This document shows, piece after piece, positions 30,010 through 38,133 of a DNA stretch of 59,262 nucleotides. The position numbers and the translations under genes are program-made. Source of the stretch: Candidatus Daviesbacteria bacterium GW2011_GWA1_41_61 (GTDB lineage Bacteria; Patescibacteriota; Microgenomatia; Daviesbacterales; UBA10151). The notes under the pieces were generated by a model. The model saw only the letters and a list, made by a program, of their open reading frames with translations, did not search any database and was not told where the DNA came from. The stretch is taken from assembly GCA_000997385.1 (NCBI GenBank), contig LCBT01000005.1:1-59262 (forward strand). The letters run 5' to 3'. Position 1 is the stretch's first letter; each line of letters opens with the position of its first letter.

Positions 30010-32325
30010 ATGAGCAGGCTGCCGCGTAAATGCCCTACCGGTAAGAAAAAAATCCTCTTTTCAAAACTCTCTTATGTCCCAAAAAAAATTTATCCTGTAA
30101 CCCATTCCTTAAAACTTTTTTTACTCCTTTTAGCTTTTATCCTCATCAAGATTGGAACCTGGACACAACTGTTAATTAAAATTTTGATTTTAAATAGTCT
30201 GAAAACATTTGGTTATCTTCAAAGCACCTTGGTCAGTAACTGTAAATCTCTCTTGCCACTTATCCCGTATTACTTATCCTGTATCACTAAAAAACACTAC
30301 CTCCTTCCTAAAGGAGCCCGGGTTAGAATTTTAGTCTTCTTAATCATCTTGGCTTTTTTTACTTATTCCCAAGTGATTGTTAAACTGGCTGCCCAAATCC
30401 CCTCTCCTCACCAGTTAACTTCCACCCAGCGCCCTTTAACCACGGAAGTTTATGCCCGGGATGGCAAACTTTTATACCAAATTTATGAAGGCAGAAACAG
30501 GAAATTAATTAAACTGGAAGATCTGCCCCAATATTTAATTAATGCCACCATTGCCATTGAAGACCAACACTTCTTTACTCATCCGGGGGTTGATCCTTTG
30601 GGAATTATCAGAGCCTTAAAAGTTAACTTAAGAGAAGGACAGGTGGAAGGAGCTTCAACTATCACCCAACAGCTGATTAAAAATATCATCCTAACTCCCG
30701 AAAAAACCTATCAAAGAAAGATCAAAGAGATTCTTCTAGCCTTTTGGGCAGAGAGGATCTATTCCAAAAGGCAGATCCTGCAGATGTACTTTAATGAAGC
30801 CCCTTATGGCGGCCCGGCTTGGGGCATCGAAGCAGCTGCAGAAACCTACTTTGACAAATCAGCTCACAATTTAACCCTGGCAGAAAGCGCTTACCTGGCA
30901 GGATTACCAGCTTCTCCCACTGAATTTTCTCCCTATGGCACACACCCGGAAAAGGGTTTACAAAGACAGCAGGAGGTACTAAGGAGAATGGTGGAAGACG
31001 GTTATATTACCCAAGCTCAAGCCCAACAAGTTTTGGAGGCAAAACTTTCCTTTAAACCTCCCCGTCAGGAGATTAAAGCCCCCCATTTTGTAATGTATGT
31101 CCGTGCACTTTTGGCTTCCCAGTATGGAGAAAGGACCGTTTCCCAAGGCGGGCTGAAAGTGACTACCTCTTTAGATTTAGATATCCAGCAGATGGCTGAA
31201 GCGGTGGTAGAAGAGCAGGTAGATAAATTAGCTGGACTGAGGGTAGGAAATGGAGCAGCCATGATTACCAAAGCTCAAACCGGGGAAATTTTAGCCATGG
31301 TCGGCTCAAAAGACTATTTTGATAAAAACGGAGGCAACTTTAATGTCACCCTCTCCCTTCGCCAGCCGGGCTCCTCCATCAAACCGATCACTTATTCATC
31401 TGCCTTTAAGTTGGGTTACTCTCCAGGAACGATTCTACTAGATACTCCCACCACCTTCCCCAACCCCTGGGGCCAAGCTTACTCCCCCAAAAACTATGAC
31501 GGCAGATTTCATGGAGCTGTCAGTATCAGAGTAGCCCTGGGTTCTTCCTATAATATCCCGGCTGTTAAGATGCTGGCTGTAGTTGGTATCCCTGCCATGC
31601 TACAAACTGCCAAGGAGATGGGAATTACCACTTTAAACAAACCACAAGACTACGGCCTTTCTTTAACTTTAGGGGGAGGAGCTGTCAAGATGCTGGAGAT
31701 GATGTCGGTTTATGGCAGTTTGGCTTCAGAGGGGGTCAAACACCCTTCCTTAGCTATTTTAAAGGTAACAGATTCTTATGGTAATGTCTTGGAAGATCAT
31801 CAGGAGATTGAAGGAGAGAGGGTTTTAACAGAAGAGGTGGCCTACCTCATTTCCCATATCTTGGCTGATAATAAGGCCCGGACTCCGGCTTTTGGACCAA
31901 ACTCCTTACTAAAAATTCCTGGCAGGACAGTAGCAGTTAAAACCGGAACCTCTGATGATAAGAGGGATAATTGGACCTTTGGTTACACTCCGGAGTTTGT
32001 GGTAGGGGCTTGGGTAGGCAACAATGACAACTCCCCCATGGATCCCAAGCTTACTTCAGGCATTACCGGGGCAACCCCTATCTGGCATGATATTATGAGC
32101 AATCTAACCTTTCAAAGGGCTGATATCGCCTTTAAAAAACCCAAAGGGATTATGGAGATCGATAATGCCTGGGGAAAAGATTTAGCCATCTCCGGTCAAA
32201 CTCCCAAAACAGTGGTCGGTTACAAAAAAGTCAAACAGATTGATGAGGCCACCGGCAGTGAGAGAGAGGTTATTACCTACACTGATCCCTTTTCTATCTA
32301 CACTCCAGATAAAACCACCCAGTAA
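30010..32325 (+). CDS. Class A penicillin-binding protein (second copy)
   Basis: 771 residues. Unusually long N-terminal region with two or three hydrophobic segments, then GT51 motifs EDQHFFTHPG and GASTITQQLIKN (about 181-225), and transpeptidase motifs SSIK (about 456-459), SYN, and KTGTS (about 644-648). It synthesises peptidoglycan. The overall plan parallels 2967-5201 but the sequences differ, so the two may serve elongation and division or surface growth. mreB is encoded at 50 kb. The actual start could be an inner codon after the first hydrophobic segment. Confidence 0.93.
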   Translation: MSRLPRKCPTGKKKILFSKLSYVPKKIYPVTHSLKLFLLLLAFILIKIGTWTQLLIKILILNSLKTFGYLQSTLVSNCKSLLPLIPYYLSCITKKHYLLPKGARVRILVFLIILAFFTYSQVIVKLAAQIPSPHQLTSTQRPLTTEVYARDGKLLYQIYEGRNRKLIKLEDLPQYLINATIAIEDQHFFTHPGVDPLGIIRALKVNLREGQVEGASTITQQLIKNIILTPEKTYQRKIKEILLAFWAERIYSKRQILQMYFNEAPYGGPAWGIEAAAETYFDKSAHNLTLAESAYLAGLPASPTEFSPYGTHPEKGLQRQQEVLRRMVEDGYITQAQAQQVLEAKLSFKPPRQEIKAPHFVMYVRALLASQYGERTVSQGGLKVTTSLDLDIQQMAEAVVEEQVDKLAGLRVGNGAAMITKAQTGEILAMVGSKDYFDKNGGNFNVTLSLRQPGSSIKPITYSSAFKLGYSPGTILLDTPTTFPNPWGQAYSPKNYDGRFHGAVSIRVALGSSYNIPAVKMLAVVGIPAMLQTAKEMGITTLNKPQDYGLSLTLGGGAVKMLEMMSVYGSLASEGVKHPSLAILKVTDSYGNVLEDHQEIEGERVLTEEVAYLISHILADNKARTPAFGPNSLLKIPGRTVAVKTGTSDDKRDNWTFGYTPEFVVGAWVGNNDNSPMDPKLTSGITGATPIWHDIMSNLTFQRADIAFKKPKGIMEIDNAWGKDLAISGQTPKTVVGYKKVKQIDEATGSEREVITYTDPFSIYTPDKTTQ

Positions 32326-32333
32326 AAAATGAA

Positions 32334-32741
32334 TTACTCCAGCACTACCCAGCCTCTTAAATCTTTCTTTTTATATTTGATAGGCGAGGTAATGAACCTT
32401 TCCGACTTAGAGATAAAAATTAGTGTCCCAAAGACACTTCCCTGTTTTAAAGCTTGATATTTTTTGTCCTCTCCTTTGTTCCCGACAGTAATCTGTTTGC
32501 CATAATCTCTAAAAATTTTTTCTATATCCGGCTGCTCCATGCCTTCAAAAAAGAGTGCCTTTTTAACCTTTAATTGTCCTATAATCTCTTTCCCCGGTAA
32601 TTTCATAAAAACAATGTCCCCCACTGATACCTGGCCATAAGGAGCAATCCGGTGTTTACTAAAACGGGTCTCAATAGTCTTAACCCCACACAAAATAGCC
32701 TCAATAGCTGATTTGTGCATGATAGCCAAGTGCTTCTTCAC
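32334..32741 (-). CDS. ASCH-domain protein
   Basis: 135 residues. AIMHKSAIEAILCGVKTIETRFSKHRIAPYGQVSVGDIVFMK is the ASCH pattern of a PUA-like barrel with a K-x-E/R pocket. Such proteins bind RNA or modified nucleosides; some are amidohydrolases for acetylcytidine. The gene ends 8 bp from the PBP stop, on the opposite strand, and is divergent from secE. Confidence 0.78.
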   Translation of the reverse strand: MKKHLAIMHKSAIEAILCGVKTIETRFSKHRIAPYGQVSVGDIVFMKLPGKEIIGQLKVKKALFFEGMEQPDIEKIFRDYGKQITVGNKGEDKKYQALKQGSVFGTLIFISKSERFITSPIKYKKKDLRGWVVLE

Positions 32742-32805
32742 ACCCAGAATATACTCTCTAGAGTCCGAACATTCAATATGTTAAACTTAATGGGCAAAAC
32801 TTATC

Positions 32806-32988
32806 ATGAGCAAAATCCTTGACTTTTTAACTGAAGTTAGAGTAGAATTATCCAAAGTTGTTTGGCCGACACCCAATCAAGCTATTAGGCTTACAGTAAT
32901 TGTTATTATGGTTACAATTACCGTAGGCTTTTTTATTGGAGCGGTTGACTACTTACTAACCAAAGCTCTTGAACTTGTATTAAAATGA
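32806..32988 (+). CDS. secE: Protein translocase subunit SecE
   Basis: 60 residues. LDFLTEVRVELSKVVWPTPNQAIRLTVIVIMVTITVGFFIGAVDYLLTKALELVLK shows the conserved amphipathic helix with K-V-x-WP and one membrane span. It is an essential part of the SecYEG channel. It leads the secE-nusG-rplK-rplA run, in the order found in most bacteria, although rpmG and tRNA-Trp lie 16 kb upstream. Confidence 0.95.
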   Translation: MSKILDFLTEVRVELSKVVWPTPNQAIRLTVIVIMVTITVGFFIGAVDYLLTKALELVLK

Positions 32989-33043
32989 TGACAGCGACAA
33001 GAGTCCGAACTAAGTGAGGACTCATTGGAGGAATCATAAAAAG

Positions 33044-33649
33044 ATGAGTAATGACGATCAAAACATAACCAAAACTAATGATGATCAGCCTCAGACTCCT
33101 ACTCCTATGGTTGAGACTGGTCCCAGACCCAGGTGGTATGTAGTCCATACCTACTCCGGACATGAGAACAAAGTGGCTACTGCTTTAAAACAAAGGGTAG
33201 AATCAGAACATTTGGAAAAAAAGATTTTAGATGTTTTAGTCCCTACTCAGGACAAAATTGAGATCAGGGGCGGGAAAAAGGAGACTGTCAAAGAGAAGAT
33301 CTTCCCAGGCTATATCTTGGTTAGAATATTACTCGATGATACTTCCTGGCTGGCTGTCAAAACCACTCAAGGAGTAACTTCCTTTATTGGTACCTCTGGT
33401 AAACCTACTCCTATTGCTGATAGTGAGGTAGAGTCTATTGTTAACTTTATGCAGCAGGGTGGACAGCCTACTTACAAACAGGTCTTTATAGAAGGAGATA
33501 CTGTTAAAATTATTGATGGACCGTTTACAGAATTTATCGGTAAGGTAGAAACAGTTGATAAGGAAAAGGGCAAAGTTAGGATTTTAGTTTCTATCTTTGG
33601 CCGGGAAACACCGGTAGAACTGGATTTTCTTCAAATTGCAAAGCTGTAA
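33044..33649 (+). CDS. nusG: Transcription elongation/antitermination factor NusG
   Basis: About 201 residues from ATG at 33044 (MSNDDQNITKTN). GGAGG at 33027-33031 precedes it; the frame could be extended to a GTG at 33014, but that would read through this site. NGN domain PRWYVVHTYSGHENKVATAL and KIFPGYILVRILLDD, then a KOW domain (DTVKIIDGPFTEFIGKVETV). It links RNA polymerase to the ribosome or Rho. Confidence 0.95.
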   Translation: MSNDDQNITKTNDDQPQTPTPMVETGPRPRWYVVHTYSGHENKVATALKQRVESEHLEKKILDVLVPTQDKIEIRGGKKETVKEKIFPGYILVRILLDDTSWLAVKTTQGVTSFIGTSGKPTPIADSEVESIVNFMQQGGQPTYKQVFIEGDTVKIIDGPFTEFIGKVETVDKEKGKVRILVSIFGRETPVELDFLQIAKL

Positions 33650-33670
33650 GGAACCTAAGTAACTTAAACT

Positions 33671-34099
33671 ATGGCTAAAAAAATTAAAACATATATTAAA
33701 CTAAACATTCCGGCCGGATCTGCTACGGCTGCACCTCCAGTGGGTCCGGCTTTAGGCCAACATGGTTTGCCTATCATGGAGTTTGTTAAAGCTTTTAATG
33801 AGAAGACCAAGGAGAAATCCGGCAATATTTTGCCAGTAGTTATTACGGTTTTCGAAGACAGAACTTTTTCCTTTATTACTAAGGAACCACCGATTGCGGA
33901 GATGATTAAAAAGGCTTTAAAGGTGGAAAAAGGCTCAGGAAAAGCTGGAAAAGAGACTGCTGGAACCTTAACTAAAGATCAGGTCAAAACTATTGCTGAA
34001 GCTAAAATGCCCGATTTAAATACTAAGAAGCTAGAATCAGCCATGAGAACTGTGGAGGGTGTAGCCAGAAGTATGGGAGTAAAGGTACAGAAAGGATAA
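33671..34099 (+). CDS. rplK: Ribosomal protein L11
   Basis: 142 residues, standard length. [35 protein letters not shown] is the conserved N-terminal domain and [24 protein letters not shown] the C-terminal RNA-binding domain. It forms the GTPase-associated centre with 23S rRNA. Follows nusG by 21 bp and precedes rplA by 6 bp. Confidence 0.97.
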   Translation: MAKKIKTYIKLNIPAGSATAAPPVGPALGQHGLPIMEFVKAFNEKTKEKSGNILPVVITVFEDRTFSFITKEPPIAEMIKKALKVEKGSGKAGKETAGTLTKDQVKTIAEAKMPDLNTKKLESAMRTVEGVARSMGVKVQKG

Positions 34100-34105
34100 T
34101 CTACC

Positions 34106-34981
34106 GTGGGAAAAACTAAAATCAAAACAATAGATGACTCTGTTAAAGAGGAAAAAAAAACTAAAAAGTCAGAAAAACCTTCTAAGGTGGAGTCAGTTGA
34201 AAAAACTATAGAGCAAGTGAGGGGTGACGCGGAAGAGGGCTCCCGTCGACTCGCCCGCACGAACGTTAGTGAGGAGGACGGACGACGGGATACTGCAGCG
34301 GCAGGACCCCGAACGGAAGCAGACAACAAACAAGCAAAACAAAATAAGAAATCCCATGGTAAAAAATACCAGGAGAAAACCCAGATGGTAGATCAAAACC
34401 AAACTTATCCTTTGGAAGAAGCTATTGAATTAGCTCAACAAACTTCTTATACCAAGTTTCCTGGTTCTTTAGAGCTTCACATTAACACCCAATTTAAAAA
34501 TATCAAAGGTACTGTCTCCCTACCTTATACTGTAGGTAAACAACTGACTATCTTAGCTTTTGGTAATCATACTAAAGAAGCTGGAGCAGACATTGTAGGA
34601 ACCGATGAGACCATTGACCAAATTGCCAAAGGCAAAATTAACTTTGATGCTGTCGTAGCTACTCCAGAGTGGATGCCCAAACTGGCTAAAATAGCTAAAG
34701 TTTTAGGCCCAAGGGGACTAATGCCTTCTCCTAAAAATGAGACTGTAACAGAGAACTTAACTAAAGCTGTCTCAGAGCTTAGAGGAGGTAAAACTGAATA
34801 TAAGACTGAAGCCAATGGCCAAGTTATCCATCTGCTAATAGGAAAAGTTAATCAGCCCAAAGAGGAGGTTAAAGCTAATATTAAAGTGCTTTATAACAAT
34901 ATTGGCAGATCTAAAATTAAAAAGATCACCCTCTCTCCTACCATGGGACCAGGGATTAAAGTTAACCCTGCCTCTATCTAA
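34106..34981 (+). CDS. rplA: Ribosomal protein L1 with inserted repeat
   Basis: 291 residues from GTG at 34106, preceded by AAGGA 9 bp upstream. The L1 core starts near residue 92 (KKYQEKTQMVDQNQ, then TYPLEEAIELAQQT) and ends with LSPTMGPGIKVNPASI, normal for L1. The first 90 residues are a charged extension; within it a GC-rich block (about 34221-34312) encodes EEGSRRLARTNVSEEDGRRD and lies in frame. It shares 29 identical bases with tgt. L1 binds 23S rRNA and often represses its own operon. Confidence 0.95.
   Translation: MGKTKIKTIDDSVKEEKKTKKSEKPSKVESVEKTIEQVRGDAEEGSRRLARTNVSEEDGRRDTAAAGPRTEADNKQAKQNKKSHGKKYQEKTQMVDQNQTYPLEEAIELAQQTSYTKFPGSLELHINTQFKNIKGTVSLPYTVGKQLTILAFGNHTKEAGADIVGTDETIDQIAKGKINFDAVVATPEWMPKLAKIAKVLGPRGLMPSPKNETVTENLTKAVSELRGGKTEYKTEANGQVIHLLIGKVNQPKEEVKANIKVLYNNIGRSKIKKITLSPTMGPGIKVNPASI
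34221..34312 (+). repeat. Constant-tail repeat inserted in rplA (family copy 2)
   Basis: TCCCGTCG (34241-34248) and CGACGGGA (34283-34290) are inverted, forming a hairpin whose 3' arm runs into the constant tail GATACTGCAGCGGCAGGACC (34288-34307). The 29 bp at 34281-34309 are identical to 1981-1953 (minus) in tgt. Confidence 0.75.
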
Positions 34982-34990
34982 ATTTAAAGG

Positions 34991-35986
34991 TTACTGCCGG
35001 CGGAATTTTTTCCAGACTAAATTCAGATCAAATTTAAGCAGGTAAAGAGAGGAGATCCCAGCGATCAACAGCAGCACCACGGTTAAAATATGGAATAAAA
35101 CTGCAACTGCCGAAACTAAATTATTACTTATGCCAATGATCCCTCCAAAGACAGCCAAAATAGCTGCTTCAGCTGAACCTACATAACCCGGGGCAGCTGG
35201 AATGAGAAAGGTTAGAGCCGCCAGAGAGGTTCCCAAAATAACTTTGGGCAAAGCTACTTCCACTCCTAAAGAGTTAAAAAGCGCCAACCAGATAAAGCTG
35301 TCCGAGATCAAGGCCAAAAAAGTTAAGGCAATCAAAGCCCCAATCTCTAGAGGTTGACGGCGTAAAATGGCAAATCCTTCAATCAAAGTGTGGGTGAGTT
35401 TTAAAAAACCATCCCTCAACCTTTTAATACCGAAGAAGCTGCTCGCCACTGTAGTAATTTTTTTGCTCCAAGACTGACTTTTTAGAACTAGAAAAAAAGC
35501 TAAAGTAACAAGACCAAAGATTGCAAAAATTGTCTGGGTCAGTTTTAAAGGCAGGGCGGTAGGCACAAAAACCAGCAAAACAGCGATCAAAAGCAGCACT
35601 CCCCAAAAGTCCAAAAACCTGTCTACTAAAACCCAGATAACAGTTTTACCTAAGGGAAGGTTATATTGAGAGGTGAGATAAACACTTTTGGCTACCTCCC
35701 CTACCCTAATAGGGATCATAAAAGATAGAAACTGGCTCAAAAGGTTTAACATGGTCACATCTTTAAAGGGAATTTTATAAGCCGATAGAAGCAGCTTTAA
35801 ACGAAGAGCCCGCAAAATGGTGCTGATAATGAAGAAAGCTATAAACAAAAAAACCACTTTAAAATCAGCAGTTTTTATGATCTGTAAAACTTCTCCCGGG
35901 TTGACAAACTTTAACCACACCCCAATTAAAATTACTCCCAATAAAGAGTTGCCTAAAATTCTCAGCCACACACCCCTGTTAAACAT
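34991..35986 (-). CDS. Flippase-like integral membrane protein (LPG synthase TM/UPF0104 family)
   Basis: 331 residues, about eight membrane helices. The segments FMIPIRVGEVAKSVYL and FLIPAAPGYVGSAEAAILAVFG match the conserved motifs of the lysylphosphatidylglycerol synthase transmembrane region/AglD-like family. These proteins are linked to lipid or glycolipid movement across the membrane. It lies on the opposite strand between rplA and a dockerin gene, splitting the usual rplA-rplJ contact. Confidence 0.82.
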   Translation of the reverse strand: MFNRGVWLRILGNSLLGVILIGVWLKFVNPGEVLQIIKTADFKVVFLFIAFFIISTILRALRLKLLLSAYKIPFKDVTMLNLLSQFLSFMIPIRVGEVAKSVYLTSQYNLPLGKTVIWVLVDRFLDFWGVLLLIAVLLVFVPTALPLKLTQTIFAIFGLVTLAFFLVLKSQSWSKKITTVASSFFGIKRLRDGFLKLTHTLIEGFAILRRQPLEIGALIALTFLALISDSFIWLALFNSLGVEVALPKVILGTSLAALTFLIPAAPGYVGSAEAAILAVFGGIIGISNNLVSAVAVLFHILTVVLLLIAGISSLYLLKFDLNLVWKKFRRQ

Positions 35987-36029
35987 AAATTTAATTATAT
36001 AGCTAAATATGGTATGTTGGTAGTAGAAG

Positions 36030-36911
36030 ATGGAATATCTAGCTCAAAAATTAAACCTGACCAAGCAACAGCTTATAACCTTTTCCCTTTTTGCTTTGCT
36101 GATTATCAGTTTGCCCGTTACTCTATATTTAACTAGGCTATTTTTTAAAGCCCCTTTACCCCAGTCTCAGATAAGCAGGAAAGTCCCGGTTAACCCTCCT
36201 TCTGAGTCTTTTGCCCAAGGTCCAGAAAGTTCTTTAGAAAAACAGATTAAACAATCTCTTTCCCCCACCCCTACTGAGGAACCTACTCCAGACGAGACAG
36301 CTAATGCCAGTGTCAGCTTTGGACCCACTTTAAACTTCAAAGTGACCATTGAAGGCAGGCGTAAAGGTAGTTTTGCCACCCAGGCTTTTGTGGGTATAGC
36401 CTCGGGCAGTGTAAATAAAAGACCCAAATACCTACTCAGCTTTACAATTAACATTCCCAAATCAGGAGTTTTTAATGGATTAAGTTTAGCGGGACTGGAA
36501 ACAGGCTCTACCTATACCGCTTACATTAAAGGGTCTGCCCAGATAGATTCTGCCGCCACCCTTACTTTAAGCCCTACCACCAACCGTTTAAATGGAGGCA
36601 CCCCTTTAAATTTAATCTCAGGAGATTTAAATGAGGATAATATTATTGATAATACCGACTACAACCTCGCCAAGAGCCTTTATGGAACCACCTCTTCCTC
36701 TTCAGGATGGAACGAAAGAGCTGATTTTAACTTAGATGGGACTATCAACAACTTTGATCTAAGTATTATCAGTAAAAACCTAGGAAAAATAGGGGCTTCA
36801 GGAATCTGGTATTCCAAAGCTTCCGGTTCCCCCGGACTTTTAGGAATAGAGGCCAGCCAAACAGCTTCATCCTCAGGAGGTTATTGGATCTGGATCCCCC
36901 CTACAGATTAA
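36030..36911 (+). CDS. Membrane-anchored dockerin-domain protein
   Basis: 293 residues. One N-terminal membrane helix (LITFSLFALLIISLPVTLYL), a Pro/Ser/Glu linker, a beta-sandwich-like region (about 90-190), then a type I dockerin (about 207-263): GDLNEDNIIDNTDYNLAKSL and ADFNLDGTINNFDLSIISKN, two calcium-binding repeats. Dockerins bind cohesins, and cohesin-like domains occur at 43515-45023. This suggests surface modules held together by calcium-dependent contacts. Confidence 0.85.
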   Translation: MEYLAQKLNLTKQQLITFSLFALLIISLPVTLYLTRLFFKAPLPQSQISRKVPVNPPSESFAQGPESSLEKQIKQSLSPTPTEEPTPDETANASVSFGPTLNFKVTIEGRRKGSFATQAFVGIASGSVNKRPKYLLSFTINIPKSGVFNGLSLAGLETGSTYTAYIKGSAQIDSAATLTLSPTTNRLNGGTPLNLISGDLNEDNIIDNTDYNLAKSLYGTTSSSSGWNERADFNLDGTINNFDLSIISKNLGKIGASGIWYSKASGSPGLLGIEASQTASSSGGYWIWIPPTD

Positions 36912-36913
36912 CA

Positions 36914-36942
36914 TTGACAAGAAGCAATTTTCCCGGTAGAAT
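36914..36942 (+). promoter_or_regulatory. Promoter of rplJ-rplL
   Basis: TTGACA (36914-36919), exactly 17 bp, TAGAAT (36937-36942). Strong match, with a start expected at about 36949, 160 bp before rplJ. Confidence 0.75.
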
Positions 36943-36948
36943 ACTAAT

Positions 36949-37064
36949 GCTTGAGACAGTGAGTCCTTCGACTCCGCCCGCCTTTGGTGTGGCTACGCTC
37001 AGGATTAATAACCCGAGCGGAGTTGATCGTAAATCTCGCCGAGGTGTTAATAGATAGCTGTCAG
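36949..37064 (+). promoter_or_regulatory. L10-type leader upstream of rplJ
   Basis: The segment GCCGAGGTGTTAATA (37038-37052) matches the conserved part of the L10 leader that L10/L12 bind to repress their own operon. An additional hairpin in its 5' half (arms about 36970-36981 and 37013-37024, CGACTCCGC against GCGGAGTTG) includes an ACGCTCAGGAT segment of the CTTCGACTCCGCTCAGG type, which looks like an inserted mobile palindrome. A GAAA-capped hairpin (37086-37101) lies just before the start codon. Confidence 0.6.
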
Positions 37065-37109
37065 ACAAATATTTGACGACTAACGGCCTCGCGAAAGCGG
37101 GGATTTTAT

Positions 37110-37640
37110 ATGGCTAAAACTAGAAAACAAAAAGAAGAAGCAGTAGTTATTTTAACCGACAAACTTCGCCGGGCTAAATCGGTAGTCTTTACCGATTACC
37201 AAGGCCTGACCATGAACAAGTTGTCAGATCTTCGAAATAAACTCTCTGACCAAGAAGCGGAGTTTGCTATCACTAAAAACACCTTAGTTGAGCTGGCTTT
37301 AAAAGACGCTCATTACTCCAAAGTCAGTGATGATATTAAAACTGGACCTACGGCTACCCTTTTTGCCTATGGTGACGAGATTTCCCCCCTCAAAATTTTA
37401 GCGAAAGCTTTAAAAGATGCTCAAATTGGTAAAATTAAAGGTGGATTTTTAAATCAAGAATTTCTAGATGCCATCTCTTTGGGGAGGCTGGCTAGCCTGC
37501 CCACTAAACAAGAACTTCAAGGTAGGGTGGTAGGAGTACTGGTGGCTCCTCTTTCCGGAATGGTCAATGTTTTACAAGGTAATTTAAGAAACTTGGTATA
37601 CGCTTTGGATCAAATACGTATTCAAAAAGGAGGTGAGTAA
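37110..37640 (+). CDS. rplJ: Ribosomal protein L10
   Basis: 176 residues. MAKTRKQKEEAVVILTDKLR, then SVVFTDYQGLTMNKLSDLRNKL (rRNA-binding) and the C-terminal helix VAPLSGMVNVLQGNLRNLVYALDQI that carries L7/L12 dimers. It forms the ribosomal stalk base. It heads the rplJ-rplL operon behind an L10-type leader. Confidence 0.96.
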   Translation: MAKTRKQKEEAVVILTDKLRRAKSVVFTDYQGLTMNKLSDLRNKLSDQEAEFAITKNTLVELALKDAHYSKVSDDIKTGPTATLFAYGDEISPLKILAKALKDAQIGKIKGGFLNQEFLDAISLGRLASLPTKQELQGRVVGVLVAPLSGMVNVLQGNLRNLVYALDQIRIQKGGE

Positions 37641-37642
37641 TA

Positions 37643-37672
37643 AGTGTGAAGTGTGAAGTGTGAAGTGTGAAG
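37643..37672 (+). repeat. 7-bp tandem repeat between rplJ and rplL
   Basis: Four exact copies of AGTGTGA plus AG, directly after the rplJ stop. It is followed by a small GAAGTTTTAACTTC hairpin. Repeats with the same 7-bp period occur at 46304 and 58738. Confidence 0.9.
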
Positions 37673-37714
37673 TTTTAACTTCCCTCTTTACCCTTTCCGC
37701 TTTACCATAACTAT

Positions 37715-38122
37715 ATGGCAGACGATACAAATAAGTCTGTTTCAGCTAACTTAGAAAAGATCATTGAATCTATTGAAAAGCTTTCTGTTTTAGAACTGGC
37801 AGATTTAGTAAAAGCTTTGGAAGACAGATTCGGTGTCACAGCAGCCCCTGTAGCTGTAGCTGCTGCCGGAGCTGTTCCCGCTGCTGCTTCCGAACCAGTT
37901 GAAGAGAAAACCACCTTCAACGTAGTGTTAACTAGCGGTGGAGCCAACAAGATTGCTGTTATTAAAGCAGTCCGAGAACTCGTCCAGACTTTAGGCTTAA
38001 AAGAAGCCAAAGATTTGGTCGATGGAGCCCCCAAACCAGTGTTGGAGGGAGTAAACAAGGCTACATCTGAAGAAGCCAAACAGAAGTTAATTGCTGCAGG
38101 TGGCACAGTAGAATTACAATAA
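37715..38122 (+). CDS. rplL: Ribosomal protein L7/L12
   Basis: 135 residues. N-terminal dimerisation region ([20 protein letters not shown]), Ala-rich hinge ([20 protein letters not shown]), and C-terminal factor-binding domain with [33 protein letters not shown]. Standard in length and order after rplJ. No Shine-Dalgarno is evident; the heptad repeat fills the spacer. Confidence 0.97.
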   Translation: MADDTNKSVSANLEKIIESIEKLSVLELADLVKALEDRFGVTAAPVAVAAAGAVPAAASEPVEEKTTFNVVLTSGGANKIAVIKAVRELVQTLGLKEAKDLVDGAPKPVLEGVNKATSEEAKQKLIAAGGTVELQ

Positions 38123-38133
38123 TGGGATTAATC

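Noticed and set aside
36949-37064. CRISPR-like or riboswitch interpretation of the GC-rich region before rplJ
   Set aside because: No repeats with spacers; position and the GCCGAGGTGTTA core fit an L10 leader better.
37643-37672. CRISPR array
   Set aside because: The units are 7 bp and contiguous with no spacers.
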